A stretch of 64,000 bases of DNA. It comes from Dipylidium caninum (taxonomy: Eukaryota > Platyhelminthes > Cestoda > Cyclophyllidea > Dipylidiidae). The stretch is taken from assembly GCA_017562135.1 (NCBI GenBank), contig QEYB01000766.1:434001-498000 (forward strand), read 5' to 3'. Within the stretch, counting starts at the first letter, position 1. Each line of letters opens with the position of its first letter. Of the stretch, positions 48,301-60,694 are shown in pieces. Position numbers and translations under genes: made by a program. Under the pieces are notes generated by a model, which made no database searches, had not been told where the DNA came from, and saw only the letters and a program-made list of their open reading frames with translations.

Positions 48301-50971
48301 ATCTACTCGTCTTCAACATCTTTCAATGGTCGGGATTCATCTATGTCTTCGGTGTTCTTGTCCGAGGCTGGTGGACGGACGGCGATGGTAGGTGCCCTGT
48401 ATTTGGCGCATCCCTCTCTTCTCTTTCTTATCTCCTTTCGTAGGTATCAAAAAGCATGCCTTTGATTTGGTTGCGGATCGTCTCGTCATTCTTCAGGCAG
48501 CTGCCATCCTGGAGATCGCTCACGTCCTTCTCGGATGGGTGAAGGGTGGTATTCTACCTACCATTCTACAGGTAGCACTTTTTCATCCCACACTGTAGAT
48601 TCTTTTATAATGTTGCCAACTTAAAGCTTCTCTTATTAAAAATAGTGAAAATTAAAGATGGATCAGAACGTGTGTTATGAAATCCACTTTCTGTGACAAG
48701 TCATTCTGCTTTGGAGGTAATTCGTAACGGTATATGAGGAGGATGAAGACAATCAAAGCTTTGTTAAATATATAGGGGGAAAGAGAAATGCTCTTCTATC
48801 CTCTTTTTACAGAATGCATCTTGCGATTATGTCCTAGTTATGCCATAATAAATTAATGTTCTCTCCACTTTCACGTTTGTCTGTGCGTAATACGGACTTG
48901 GCAGTAGCATTTGGTTGCTCTGTTTTTTCGGTCCACAGCATTTAATCGTGTCGTGGGTGTTCGTGACCCGGAGACTGAGTAAGCGTCATGTGGACATGTG
49001 GTTATCTGCTTTGATACTTTGACTTTAAATAAACATTGTTACCCTGGCAGTTGAAGGAAGCGCTAAATAAAAGGTCATCGTATGACGGTCACACATTAGC
49101 GGTCGCGCTAAACACGATTGAGACGAATAAGCTGAAGGAGACATTCGACAACCGGTTGACGAAGAAAAACGATGAATAAGCAGCCTGGTCGAAGAGAGAG
49201 AATGATTATTTAGCATTTAATTTTCACTTGTGTAGTTTAGTTTGTTTGTTGCATGAAGGGAGAGGAACCCTTATCGAGAATAATTTCGAATTACTCCATA
49301 TGGTCAAGCGGTAGGACCAAGTCTTTTGATAAAGTATTGTGAAATTATTGTCCAACGAAAGTAAATTATTTTGTCTCAGTTTTTGTTTCTGAGTTCTCAA
49401 GGGGAAAATGACCCCATCGCATTTTGATGTTGTCTCCTTAATTGTCTCCCTCATTTCGCTTGCAGGACGGTTGTAATAAATTTAAACAAAGTTATTTAAC
49501 AGATTCCTTTTAACGCACTTTTTCCCAAATGTTGCAGGTTTTCGGGCGTAATTTGATGTTGTTCACAATCCTCCTGCCACATAGAGAACTGCAAGAGGAC
49601 ACGGCTGTCTTCAATCTTTTCTTGGCTTGGAGTGCGATTGAACTTGTCAGGTGAAGTGGATTTGTCTACTTTACTGAGATTCCTCCTCACCACCCCGAAT
49701 CTCTCCAAATTTTCTCATCGTTTACATTTACAAACTGTTTGTCACTCGTATTTCCTCCCAGCGCTTTATAATGAGTATGAAATGGGTGTGTCAGGGGCGC
49801 TGACGACAATTTTAGCCAGGCGACTAATATCCCATCTACTATTTGGTACCATTGTCGCGTATGGACCAGTTTCAACTGATCAGTAAATGCAGGCGCCGAA
49901 TGTCTTCCGCTTCGACACCCACCCGCCTGCATTTTTTGACGGCTTGTTTAAGGACAACCCGTTCTCTGAGTGTGCATATGTTAAGTACTTTTTTTATTGT
50001 ACCTCAGATATCCCTACTACGCCCTTCGCTTGTTTGATGAAGAGATCGGTGCGGTCACCTATCTGAGGTACACCCTCTGGATCCCCCTCTACCCCATCGG
50101 CTTTATGAGTGAAGGTGGGTCGTTCTCCGTTGCACCTCTATTTTTGGCTCTCAAGTATGCAGTTTTGGGGGGAAGAGCCTATGCAATCTCTGTCTTCTGA
50201 TTATTTCCACCGGCCCGCTTCCCATTCTTTTCAGGCAAACTCATTATCCTGGCAATGCCGTTATTAGAGCAGTCTCGACGCTTTTGCATCGAAATGCCCA
50301 ACCCTGCCAACATATCCTTCGACTTTCCCAAATTCTTGCACATCTACATTCTGTTGATGCTGCCTGGTAAGTTAGGTGGCTCTTGAAATACGCCTTTGTT
50401 GAATAGTCAGTAGGTTTATGCCGAAAGATGATAGAAGTCGGGTCGATGGCCAAGATTATTTGGGGTGAGGTGCATAGGAGAAACGGTGAAGACCCTGTCA
50501 ATTGACATATCTCATGCATTTTGTCTTTTCACTCGTGTCAATCATGTTAACAGTACCGATGCTTTGTTGTTACGCTGCATTGTGCATAGATTTATTCGAG
50601 AGATTTTATCTAGCCGGATTGCTATCTCTACACAAAGCGCATTTCAAAAAGCGGCATCTTTTACTTTACCGCTGTCGTCAGTACATTTGCAATCTTAAGA
50701 CCGCGCGAACAACGATATTCTGCGGCTTTGTCAACAGGAAGAGATTTACTAAATACTCTGTAATCAGTGCTAAATAATGTCTCAGAAAGCCAAAAACAAT
50801 CTTGCGGTGTGCATAAGAAGAGAAGTATTGAAAAGTCTCTCCCTCCTCTCCCCTGTAGGATTTCTCGTCCAAATGCAGCGTATGTACACCCAAAGGAGAA
50901 AGAAGATGATGTCCCCAGTGGAATTAAGGGCTGAACGCAGGCGGGCCTCGAAGAGAATTTCGGCGCACTGA
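45393..50971 (+). CDS. HACD3: HACD3-type very-long-chain 3-hydroxyacyl-CoA dehydratase, eleven exons
   Basis: ER membrane enzyme for the third step of very-long-chain fatty acid elongation (dehydration of 3-hydroxyacyl-CoA). Exons are 45393-45485, 45539-45655, 46761-47021, 47238-47294, 48076-48139, 48277-48387, 48444-48571, 49538-49650, 50008-50114, 50235-50366 and 50859-50971; phases all match, giving 431 residues. Residues 8 to about 115 are a p23/CS-like domain (HPLLLWSQNE, VNIVLVKRE, LRTDFDRI), the feature separating HACD3 from HACD1/2. A charged linker (to about 197) precedes six membrane segments of the PTPLA domain. The catalytic pair is Tyr343 and Glu350 in LYPIGFMSE, spaced as in yeast Phs1. 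The tail is Arg/Lys-rich, as in human HACD3. It is longer than human (362) mainly in the linker, where exon 4 (19 codons) is predicted from splice sites alone. Introns reach about 1.1 kb. Confidence 0.92.
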
Positions 50972-53900
50972 CTCGCATGAGCATTCTGTCCTTCATTTTT
51001 CTTCTTTATACTTCTCTCATTTGCGTTTCCTAGTATAATTTCTTTAGTTGACTAACTGACCGTTTTCCTGATCAGTGGTCTTTGGCAGCTCGCAGAACCC
51101 ATGAGGACTGAAGCGCGGCACAGGCGGTGCTTCGGGGAGACTCTAATCGCCACATAAGCCTCACTGCATGGCTGGAAGATGTGGACTGTTGGTGCTGACG
51201 TAAATACGCCATTGGGATGAGCACCAGCACGTTGAGTCCAGCCGTCGCAGTGGGGTGCCGGTAGGGCTTTTGGGCAATTGGGTTTTTATCGGCGGCCTCT
51301 TAGTGGACCGGAGGAGGAAGGTCTCTACAAATTCCTTTGCAGTTAGGGAGTAGGTTTAGCCGGAATGGACGTGTGCGTTTTCCGTGGAGCGGAGGAGGAT
51401 GGATATCGCCTTCGGTGGAGCCGAATTCTGCGCTATACCTCCTATTTCACATCGGCAAGCTTCAGCTGTGTTCGGATAAAATATACAAGCTAAATAAGGA
51501 AAGTAGAGTGGAATTCAGAGGCAAAAAATGAGAACGCATTCCTCGAATGCCAAGGTAAGTGTACCATGTTATCAGCAGAATGCAAATCGTCAGGTCAAAA
51601 TTGCGGTTAAGATAAGCCCATTCTCGGGAAAGAGAGACAAATGAGTGAAAATCCTGTGCAAACTACTCGTGATCCACTCCGACTAAGATGAAGGGAGTTG
51701 GCGGCCACCCCGAGGCGACATCTCGCTTGCCCTGGCGACACTGAGGGAGGCTGTGGTGCAGCGTCGGGCGTTTCTTCCCTCTCCACTCCCCGGTAATGCC
51801 CCTTTCGTCATTGTTTCGAACTGTTACTCTCCGCGGTTGACGTAGTCGCCCTTCTTACGCTCTGCATATTGGTTCCAAAATGCTTTAATGGGAGTTAGGT
51901 TTTTCCTCAACACAATAACTCTTCGTCGTGGGCTCACATGAGAAAGCTCGTCCTTCTCTTAGGTAATAAGGCTCCCTTCGAAAAACCGACTTCCACCCTA
52001 GTTAGCGTCCTCAGTCCACAACGGTGAAGGTCTTGTATTCACACCCAAAGGCTGGGAAACCGAGATCGTGCGAGGTAAATGCTTTTTTCGTTCGAGTTAA
52101 TGCGAACTTTTGTTTCTTCTGCTTGGAGGAGATGGATGCGAAAGTGGGAAGAGCCCTATGCTACACACTATTGAAAGATGGTAAAGGAGCACAACGGCGC
52201 GTTGGAGGTTGCGTTTAATTTTTCCACTTAATCCCCTGCCAGAAAAAATTACGGACGAGGCTAAATTGTGCAACGCGATATCCTTCATGGTTCTACGCTA
52301 GACAGGAGAAGCCGAAATATCTCGCACGGTGTCTCGGTAGACTATGACAATTGCACTCTAACAGATGGAGGCGAAACCGAGAATCCGAGAAGCCTTTGCC
52401 TCACTTGCGAACAGCCACGGCACGAGGTCGCCTACTGAATTGTTTTAAGTGAATGTCTTTTTCCGTTGGAAAAATGCGTCTTGACAGCCCTCAGTACTCG
52501 AAATAACGAAATGTACTGGGATACTGTTACGAGTTGAGGTGCTGGAAGAGGCCAGTCTGCAGGGCCTCGACAGTTAACGGGCCATGTCACAGGGAGAGTC
52601 CGAATTGGACTACTGCCAGTCGGAGTTGTTTTTGCTTTCACTGGGGTTGAAGTGGACGGAAGAGCGGCTGAGGCCAGGACTTAAGGTTCGCTCCCTCGCC
52701 AAGGGCTAATTAAATCCTAAGTTAACATCTTCTTGACCCCTTATCATCTCTTACTCGTCATCAAACCATCTTCACGATGAGTGAGCACGGCTATGCCAGA
52801 GTTGGCGTGTGTAGAGGCCCTCAGCGAGCACTTACTCCAACTCAGCTTTTTATAAACTCGCTGGGCGGAGTGGCACTCTCTGAGGGTTCGAAGATCGGCA
52901 ACCCACCACTTCACTTGCCGTTTTGCACATTAGTGAAAGCACCATTTTGCCCATTCCTACACCCATTCAATGGAAAAGATGATTAAAACCAGATCGCCCG
53001 AGCATTTGGGGGGGGCCTTCATTTGGACTCTTCTGCCCAATTCTGTTTGTCTGTCAGCTTTCGGCTGGTAAACTTTATTAAAAGATATAAATGTGTGACA
53101 ATTTTGGGGCTCCGCCTTATCTAACTGAGTGTCGAACCTGGTTGCTTGGGTGAAATTGGATGCGGATACGTTTACCATCAAGTTTGGCTCGCGTTACGAA
53201 AGGGCATCTGAGGCATTTCGCTGCTGTCATGCTCCAGAGTGAGGATATGGGGACAAGTCACAATGCTCGCTTCGCGAGGACTGCTCGGTGAACGTGCCTC
53301 CCTCACTCCAAGGCGTAATTTCACCAGTGTCCAGATCCACGTACCAAGTCTCTCCCGCCTCGCTTTCGTCGTCGTAGGAGTCGGGTTTTTTACGACAAAC
53401 TCACTCATATTTCAGGCCCGGAGGAAAGGACGTTGTTTGGAGAGGTTAGTTGACGAGGAAAAGATATTTCTTCAGATTTCCCATTAATTACTTGACCTGT
53501 CCATTCTCCGGGAGTGTCACGTGACGTTCCACTAAGTAAGTTAAATGACGTCTTCCGAGCCACCATTTTCCCACCTATTCATGCCAAACCCACTGCGAAC
53601 TTTTGTATTGTAACGATGCCATCACAATTCTAGATCAAGAAGAAACTCATTAGCCATAAACTCCTTATTTATGACGAGGAAAGAAACCATGTCATTTTCT
53701 ATTACTGCCGCCAGTAAAGGATTCACAGTCTACCCTAACGAAGTGAGTAGAGCAGCTGGGGATTTAAGACGAAAGATAAATTTTTCATTTGCACCACATA
53801 AATCCAAGTTCTCGAGCATCGGGCAGTAGTGGAACACTTTTCACATGTAGCAAATGCCTCAGCTTGGAGAGTGATAGCGACTCCTTTTCCGTTTCGTTGG

Positions 53901-56034
53901 ACTAGTCCAGTCTCCAGGGTTTTGGCACATTAAGGCTTGGGTGCCCTTCAGCTTGTCCCCTCTGCCTTGTAACTGTTCCTCACCAGTGCCACACACGTCG
54001 GCGAAGTGGTTGACCTCCAACTGAGATGAGCATGTGACAGTGTACAGTTGGTCCTAAGTGGGAGTGTTCAATTAAAAAAAGACTGCACCATCCCCTGTGG
54101 AATAAATTGTCAATGTGCGGAGTAATGCACGACAGCGAGGATGTCCCGCATCAACTCCATGTCCCCCTTTTCGGCCGCTATCTCAAGGCCGCGTTCCCTT
54201 GGCTCCGAGGGCCTCCTTCGACGCCTCGTCCGACTCGGGCGCGCACCAATGGGAGGTGTCGCCCACGGGCCAATCAGAGAGTGCTAGCCGGTGGCGGGTG
54301 CATCGGCAATCGATCGACGACCTCAAACCCTCCTGCCTAATGGAAAATCGTTGTCTTGGCTGACGGGGGGCCGAAGGGAGGGGGCGAGGAGGCGGGGTGC
54401 AACGTTGAGTCAAAAGTGCACCCAAAAGACGTCTATCCCCCGCCGTGTCGCAGCAACGCGCTTGTTGTTCGTTTACGTTGGAATAGAAATGACGACGCCG
54501 AGAGCGGCGATGGAGTTGCGTCGTTCAGGACCCGGGAACTCGGTGACAGACTTTCGTGTTGCCTCCTGGCGGAGCTCTTGCCACTTGATGGCAGCAAATG
54601 AGATAAACTTTACGAGATTTAATAGAGGGTCGAGAAGGACAATGCTAAGATTTGAGATGTTGCCCAATTCGTGGGTGTTCGAGAGGATTTTTTTCATTCC
54701 GCATAGCAGCAAGGTTCACCGATTGTCCGTGCACGGCTGTCACAAAAACATTTCGTGTTACAAAGCTTTGTCAGTGACTTCGATGAGGGCTTGTAAAGCA
54801 CACAGAAACCATCATATCGGAAAAATCTCTCGACGGAGAGGGTCAAGGAGAGAAGTTTCAGAGTTGGTGGGCATGAAAAATGTTGGAAACATTGAAACGA
54901 GGTGGTTCTTCCGCCGGACTTTGTGTCCTCCCTTGACGACATGGCGGACGAATGCAATGATGTTTGGCGTCAGGACATTTTAAGTGCCGGCAGCCAAATG
55001 ATCAACCGCAGACTTGTATTAGGACCTGGAAAATGTACTACTTGAATCCAATTCCGTTCATACTGATAGCTAAATCTAGGGGATGGAAAATATACATATT
55101 TGTTGAGAGAAACATGGAGGCGGTAAAGAGGACGTTTTAGTAGAAATCGGAAGAGGACTTCGGCGCATTGCATGCGAGACGATGTGCCTTAGCAGGTATG
55201 TTTGAGTGGATAAGAGACTATGCTGAGGTCTCCCACGCCTCCTCTCTCCACAAGGCAGCATTAGAGGACTTTCGCACACGCTGCTGGCTAACCAAGACCC
55301 CGATTGAGGAAAGGCCGCCAATTTCGCTGCTAACGGGCTTCTCGACTCCTCTAGAGGAGAACAAGTTGAATACATTTCTCGAAGGTTAGAGAAGTTTGGC
55401 TGATTAGCATTCTTCCAGGCGGTGAACGAGAAAAAAACTGAGGTCAATTTTATTGACGGTGGATTTGGCCACTGTGCTGCGTAGTTTTCGCTGATGGAAA
55501 TGTCACTGATGGAGAGGAGACTCGCAATCTTTAAGTACTGCTGTTTCTGGCAAAGCCCATGTGAATGCCACATATTCGGCCACTCCAATCCTCAGGACAC
55601 TGGAAAGCGCACCGAGTGCCACTTCTATTTCACAGGCTGTTAACTTTTATGACTTATCATCCTCGGAACAAAACAATACGCTATCCAATGAAAGCGGTGT
55701 TTAGGTGGACTAGTAGTCGGCCAGTCTTTCGAAGGAGAGGAGCGAGGAGACTAGCGGCGACATCTGAAGCACACTGACAAGCCTTCTCGGGGCAAGGGTG
55801 GGCAAGTAGATAGCATCGATTACAGGCATTGTGGTAAAATTCCCGGTTTCCAATGGCAAGGCCGACGTCGAGCGTCATCCCTGCAGACTGATGCCTCCCT
55901 GCGCCATCGACCAATCAGACGCGAGCCAGTAGCTGATACGTTCACGGCGCACACCTACACGACCTCTGTTTGGTGGACTTGAGCGGTGCGTTCAATCCAA
56001 AGCTAATGAACGCGCCAGTTACGCAATCTCGCAA
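50972..56034. other. Intergenic region, no supported gene
   Basis: Five kilobases of mixed, often GC-richer DNA. The longest frame (54291-54983 plus, 230 codons) starts with GTG, is Arg/Ser-rich and has no recognisable motif, so it is not annotated as a gene. Other frames are short and overlap antisense. No RNA gene is recognised. Confidence 0.5.
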
Positions 56035-59000
56035 ATGCGACTCTGGTCGAGAGGTTCACCGGGGAACTTGGCGCGATGCGTTGGCCAAAACCTCGGGCCG
56101 ATCGTAAGGCTAACTCTGTTAGCTCTCTTGGTTGTTGATGTGGGACACTTAATCTACGAGCATCGTCTGAAAACCTATGTCTTCCCCTACTTCGCCTCCA
56201 AATTAACTGCGCCAAGTTTCTCAGGCAGTCCTCATGTTTGCGAAAACAACAGTTGGTGGTTCAACTCTTCCGGATCGGGAATGGAGTCTTGGCAGCATGT
56301 TTCAACGGAGGAAAAGGACTTTCCAATAGCCTATACAATTTTGGCATTCGAGCGGCCTGACCAAGTAAGTCAGTACCAGCAGCCTTCGAGTCTTCACTAT
56401 CTGTCTATATTACTAATGAACGACTGGAGCTGGGGAGGTTTTTCTTGCAGTTAGGTTCAATTGTTGATCGGAAGACTGGCGGAGGTTGAGTTATGCCATT
56501 TTGAACCTCAAACTAGAGGCAGAGTTGGGGAATCTTATGTTAACAAAGCAATCGGCACACCATATTGTTCCATCTGTTTATTAAAATTTAATGCATCTAT
56601 CATCGTTGAGATAGATCTTTGTTTAGAACCTCTTTTATGACTAAATTTAAACTTGACCCCTGCAAATCGAGTGTGGAGGGTCACGCGGTTCCAGGTTTTT
56701 TGGAAGTGAAGGTAAATATTGTGATAGCCTTACATCGACCACAAGTTTTGCAAATGCCTGTTTCAAAAACAATGTCAAAACAGTGCCGTGACTTGTCTTG
56801 CGGATTACGGATTATTACACCTTTAAGTCGACTCCATGACCTGGTGTGAAGAGATTTGTGGAATTCAGGTCGTGGTGGGAAATTCCAGGGGCGGAGACAG
56901 GAGGCGTGGAGGCCTTTTTTTGCTATGTAGGAAAGGGAATCGCTCAGATGGCTTCTTTGTTCCGCCTGCCTCATTTAACGGCAGCTCGGCATGCCACATG
57001 TGCGGAATTTTTTTGGGCAGTGTTATGCCGCACAAAGTCGGGGCTGCAGTGGGTATGCCCGACGTCGGCATAAATTTGCCTCTCACACCACCGAGTTCGC
57101 TTCTGAAACGTTGACGCGGATAATGGCGCCGTGGTTGTCGAGGCCCAAGCAAGTTGATTTTGGAGCCCTCTCTGTAGTCACTTTCTCAACACATGAAACA
57201 AGGAATGCTGCTTCCTATCAGTCTCCTCTCCGCCCTCTTCTCCAAAACCAGACCTTCGAAACACCGAATCTCGGAGGCCAAATGAACATGGTGTTTGAGA
57301 AACACCTGCACAGTTTGCATTTGGCCACTTGACGTGGTGGAGTGGTCTCGAAAAAAAGCCGGCGTTATCTACTTGACGGCCGACTACTATTGTGTGCGCA
57401 ACCAGAACAAATTTATTTCGTGTTCACGGAGCCCAGGTATTGTAAGTCTTCACACGTCACATCGCACGCTGGTATGGGAACAGAGGTGGCCTCCTCCGTC
57501 CGTGAGGCCATGACTCGACCACGTCGGCATCCTCGTTATAACTGTGACAATTTTAGCGGTGCTTTACGGCTGGTACACATCTTTTCTGTGAGAATTCGAA
57601 GTACGCCTAAACGTTAGAACTCGAACCATCTAAATGGATGCTGTTTTTTGGTAATCGCCGAAAGTATGCCAATTGCTCAAGCAACAGAAACACCATCTCC
57701 CAGAGGTCAGCAGCAGTAAACACTGTGGTGCACATTCTCTAGGTCTTGAATCCTCAAGGGCAAGGAAAACGTCTTCGACCAAAAGGCTCCCAAAAAAATT
57801 GTTTATTTTTCCCAACTCAGACGACATTGCGAATGATTCCGCGCTCCCCTGCCTTCGCCCCTATGATCTGATGACAATTGGAGCGTTTGTTTTCTATGCG
57901 CCCCCAACGCCTCGCTACTCATTCCAGCGTTTCGCGAGACCCAAGTCGCGCGAGACCAGCCTTCTGACTGAAGCTAGGGCTTCGCCATGTCTCCTTACAG
58001 GTTTGGCGCCTCCTACGTTCTATTTATCGCCCACAAAATTTCTACTGCATCCACTTTGACAAAAAGAGCCCCGAGATTTACAAGAAGTGGCTACGTCGCA
58101 AGATCGCCACATGCATTCCGTCACAGGTGTCCGGCAACATTTTCTTCATCTCCTCCATCCCCGTCTACCACTCCTACATGTCAGTGCTCGAGGCCGATCT
58201 GGCTTGCATGCGCGCCCTCTGGCAGATGCCCAAGCAGGTTTCGGGGACAAACTCAACGCCGTGGAAATACCTCATCAACCTCACAGGGCAGGAGTTCCCG
58301 CTGAAGAACAATCTCGAGTTGACGAGAATCCTGAGAGTCCTCAATAATGCCAATCTCATTCAACAGGAGAGGTAAGTCTCATTTTCTCGGTACACAGATT
58401 ATTTTGTAAAAATTGCTGTTCCCACGGGACTTTTAAGAGCTGAGATCTTGTAGTTCTCACTTTATTTTTTTGTTTTATGCAACCACTCGCTAAATGGTCA
58501 GCCCATCACGCGTGTTTCCCTAGTGGAACCTTAGGAATTTCGATGATGTTTCAAGGACAACCGAAGGAACGACGCTGTTTGGTTAAAGAAAGATTCGCTT
58601 AATGTCGTCAGTAGAGAGAGGCAACGGAAGTGACCTCATAAAATTGGCAAGTGGAGGTCATCAGTGGCGAATGAGAATATTTATTTTGGCCCCCAAGGCT
58701 AAAAGCATAGAGAAGTCGATCAGGCAAGTATTCGATCTCCTTCGTTTCCTTTCGGACAACAGGTTATTATGAGATTGTTGCGACCCGAGAAAGAGCAGCC
58801 TTGTGTATCGGTACAGCCTGCCCCCGCGTCCCCTTTCGGTTCGAGATGATCGCTTCATGAAATCCTACCATTTCGTCATCTCGTAAAACTTAAGCACGAG
58901 GTTGCGTGATTTAGAGAAAGTTTTAATTGTACTCCTCTGGTTTTATTATCTCAAGCTTGAAAAACTGGTTGGAGTTTTAAAATGAGTTGTCTAAGGCAAA

Positions 59001-60694
59001 ACCTCCATCGGTGGCACTTCATCTAGCCTCACTGTAAAATAGTGTGTAAAATCGAAAAGTGAGGTGTTTCGTTTATTTATACAACGTGGAATGGAGTGGG
59101 CGCGTCACAATCTGTCCTGGTGTTCACTGTGGATTGTTGAAGAGTGGGAGAGCCTCGTCTTACAACGCCTCAAAAAGTCACCAACCTCTTTCACCCTCGG
59201 TTACTCTGATTCGCCAGCATCGTCCGTGACATCAACTGCGATCCGATGTTCTACTCGAATTAGCAGAGAGATGCTAGTTCCCTGCGAAGTCCTCATATCC
59301 GAATCGGCGTGGGTGGGCGAGTGAGGACTCTGCCTCCGTCCGAGTCTTGTGGAGCATGCGAGGCATCTCAGGCTGACTCCTCCTTCCCTTCCCCTCTTCA
59401 GGTTCTTCCTGGTACGCAGAGCATGGCGCCCACCCCCACACGGACTGGAATTGCACAAGGGTGCCGTACACGTGGTGGTAACATGGGATTTTGTCAACTT
59501 CCTCTTCACTGACTCACGAGTTAAGGATCTGCTCGACTATTTGCCACAAGTTGGTGTTCCCGATGAGGCCCTCTTCTCCACCGTCAACCACAACGCTCTT
59601 CTCAACTCACCGGGCAACTTCCCTTGTAAGTGTTTCCCTAACCCCCCCCCCCCAGAGTAGCCCAAATTGTTAGGATTTTAATTATTTGCCCGGGCCACGA
59701 GAGGAAGTCGTCTACTTTCGAAATCGTTTTACCGCACTCATCCCTCTTGGTATGCCATAATCCATTTTTTGACCAAACAACGTGAGACGTGTGCCACAAA
59801 ATTGTGCAGAGTGCGGTTTTTTGCGATTACGCGGCTTAACGTAATTGGTTTACTCAATGACGAATTTTGTCTTCTTCGAGAATTACTTCTGTATGGCCAT
59901 TTTTGGCCGACAGTGGTAGCTACCTTGTGTGTACCGATTTTGCATTCGTGTGTATTAGTGGTGCTTTCGGTGATTACAGCACCCTGAAAACTCGACCAAA
60001 GTCTTCATGATTTTCCTCAGTTTACCGTAAATATCGCAAAAGGCGTGGCGGTGGAGAAGGTGTCCTCGCACCAGTTCTCGCTACTGTACATTTGAGCCGA
60101 TCGCATTAAATGAAGTGAGTTGGAGACGAAGTGTGTTTTTTATTTCGAGAGGAAAAAACGATACTATTTACTCTCTCCTTGTTCTGATCCCTGCGCTAAA
60201 GGCATTTTAAAATACTCCCTCCAATTAAGCAGGGCTCCTTGTGCTGATAATAAACCCTCGGCGGTGGAGAGGAGTTTGTAGAAATGCACTTATTAGCAAT
60301 CCCCAGATGAGTGTATGTCCGCTGTCTCGGTTCCTCATTCAATGTCGCAGATGGAGACAAGGAGTACCGCAATGGAGGTTACTTCGTGAACCGCTGGAAG
60401 AAGTTCTTCCCTGCGGAGTGTAGCGGAGTGTGGCGGCACGCCGTGTGTATCTTCGACCTTTACGGCATGCGGCCGCTCTTCGAGCCGGACTCGCCCTACC
60501 TCTTTGTAAATAAATTCGTTATGCACATCAATGCGCCGGTACTGGATGTGACGGAACAGTGGTTCTACGACCGACAGGAGTGGTACTATCGCCATTCCGA
60601 CCAGAATATCACCGACCTTGACTTCTTCCGCAACTTGCCCCAAGTGCGATACCAATTGACCCGCAACAAGGAGAAAAACCAGAACGCTAGTTGA
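56035..60694 (+). CDS. GT14 beta-1,6-N-acetylglucosaminyltransferase (GCNT-like), four exons
   Basis: Golgi type II membrane glycosyltransferase predicted to add beta-1,6-GlcNAc branches (core 2 or I type) to O-glycans or related acceptors. Exons are 56035-56364, 58001-58371, 59402-59625 and 60351-60694, with phases 0, 2 and 1 matching, giving 422 residues (human GCNT1 is 428). Residues 20-41 are the membrane anchor after a short basic cytoplasmic tail. The catalytic domain shows FPIAYTILAFERPDQ, LLRSIYRPQNFYCIHFDKKS, WKYLINLTGQEFPLK with the typical LxxxDFP-like pattern, and VPDEALFSTV. Glu289 there aligns with the proposed catalytic base of mouse core 2 enzyme (SPDE). The C-terminal VCIFDLYGMRPL and LFVNKF also match the family. 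Intron 1 (1,636 nt) and intron 2 hold no extra exon. Acceptor specificity cannot be told from sequence. Cestodes carry heavily O-glycosylated mucins, which fits. Confidence 0.9.

Noticed and set aside
54291..54983. 230-codon open frame
   Set aside because: Starts with GTG, the composition looks random, and no domain or linked exon was found. A long frame in stop-poor GC-rich DNA is expected by chance.
56619..57114. Frames in GCNT intron 1
   Set aside because: The flanking exons join in phase without them, and the family alignment has no room for an insert there.
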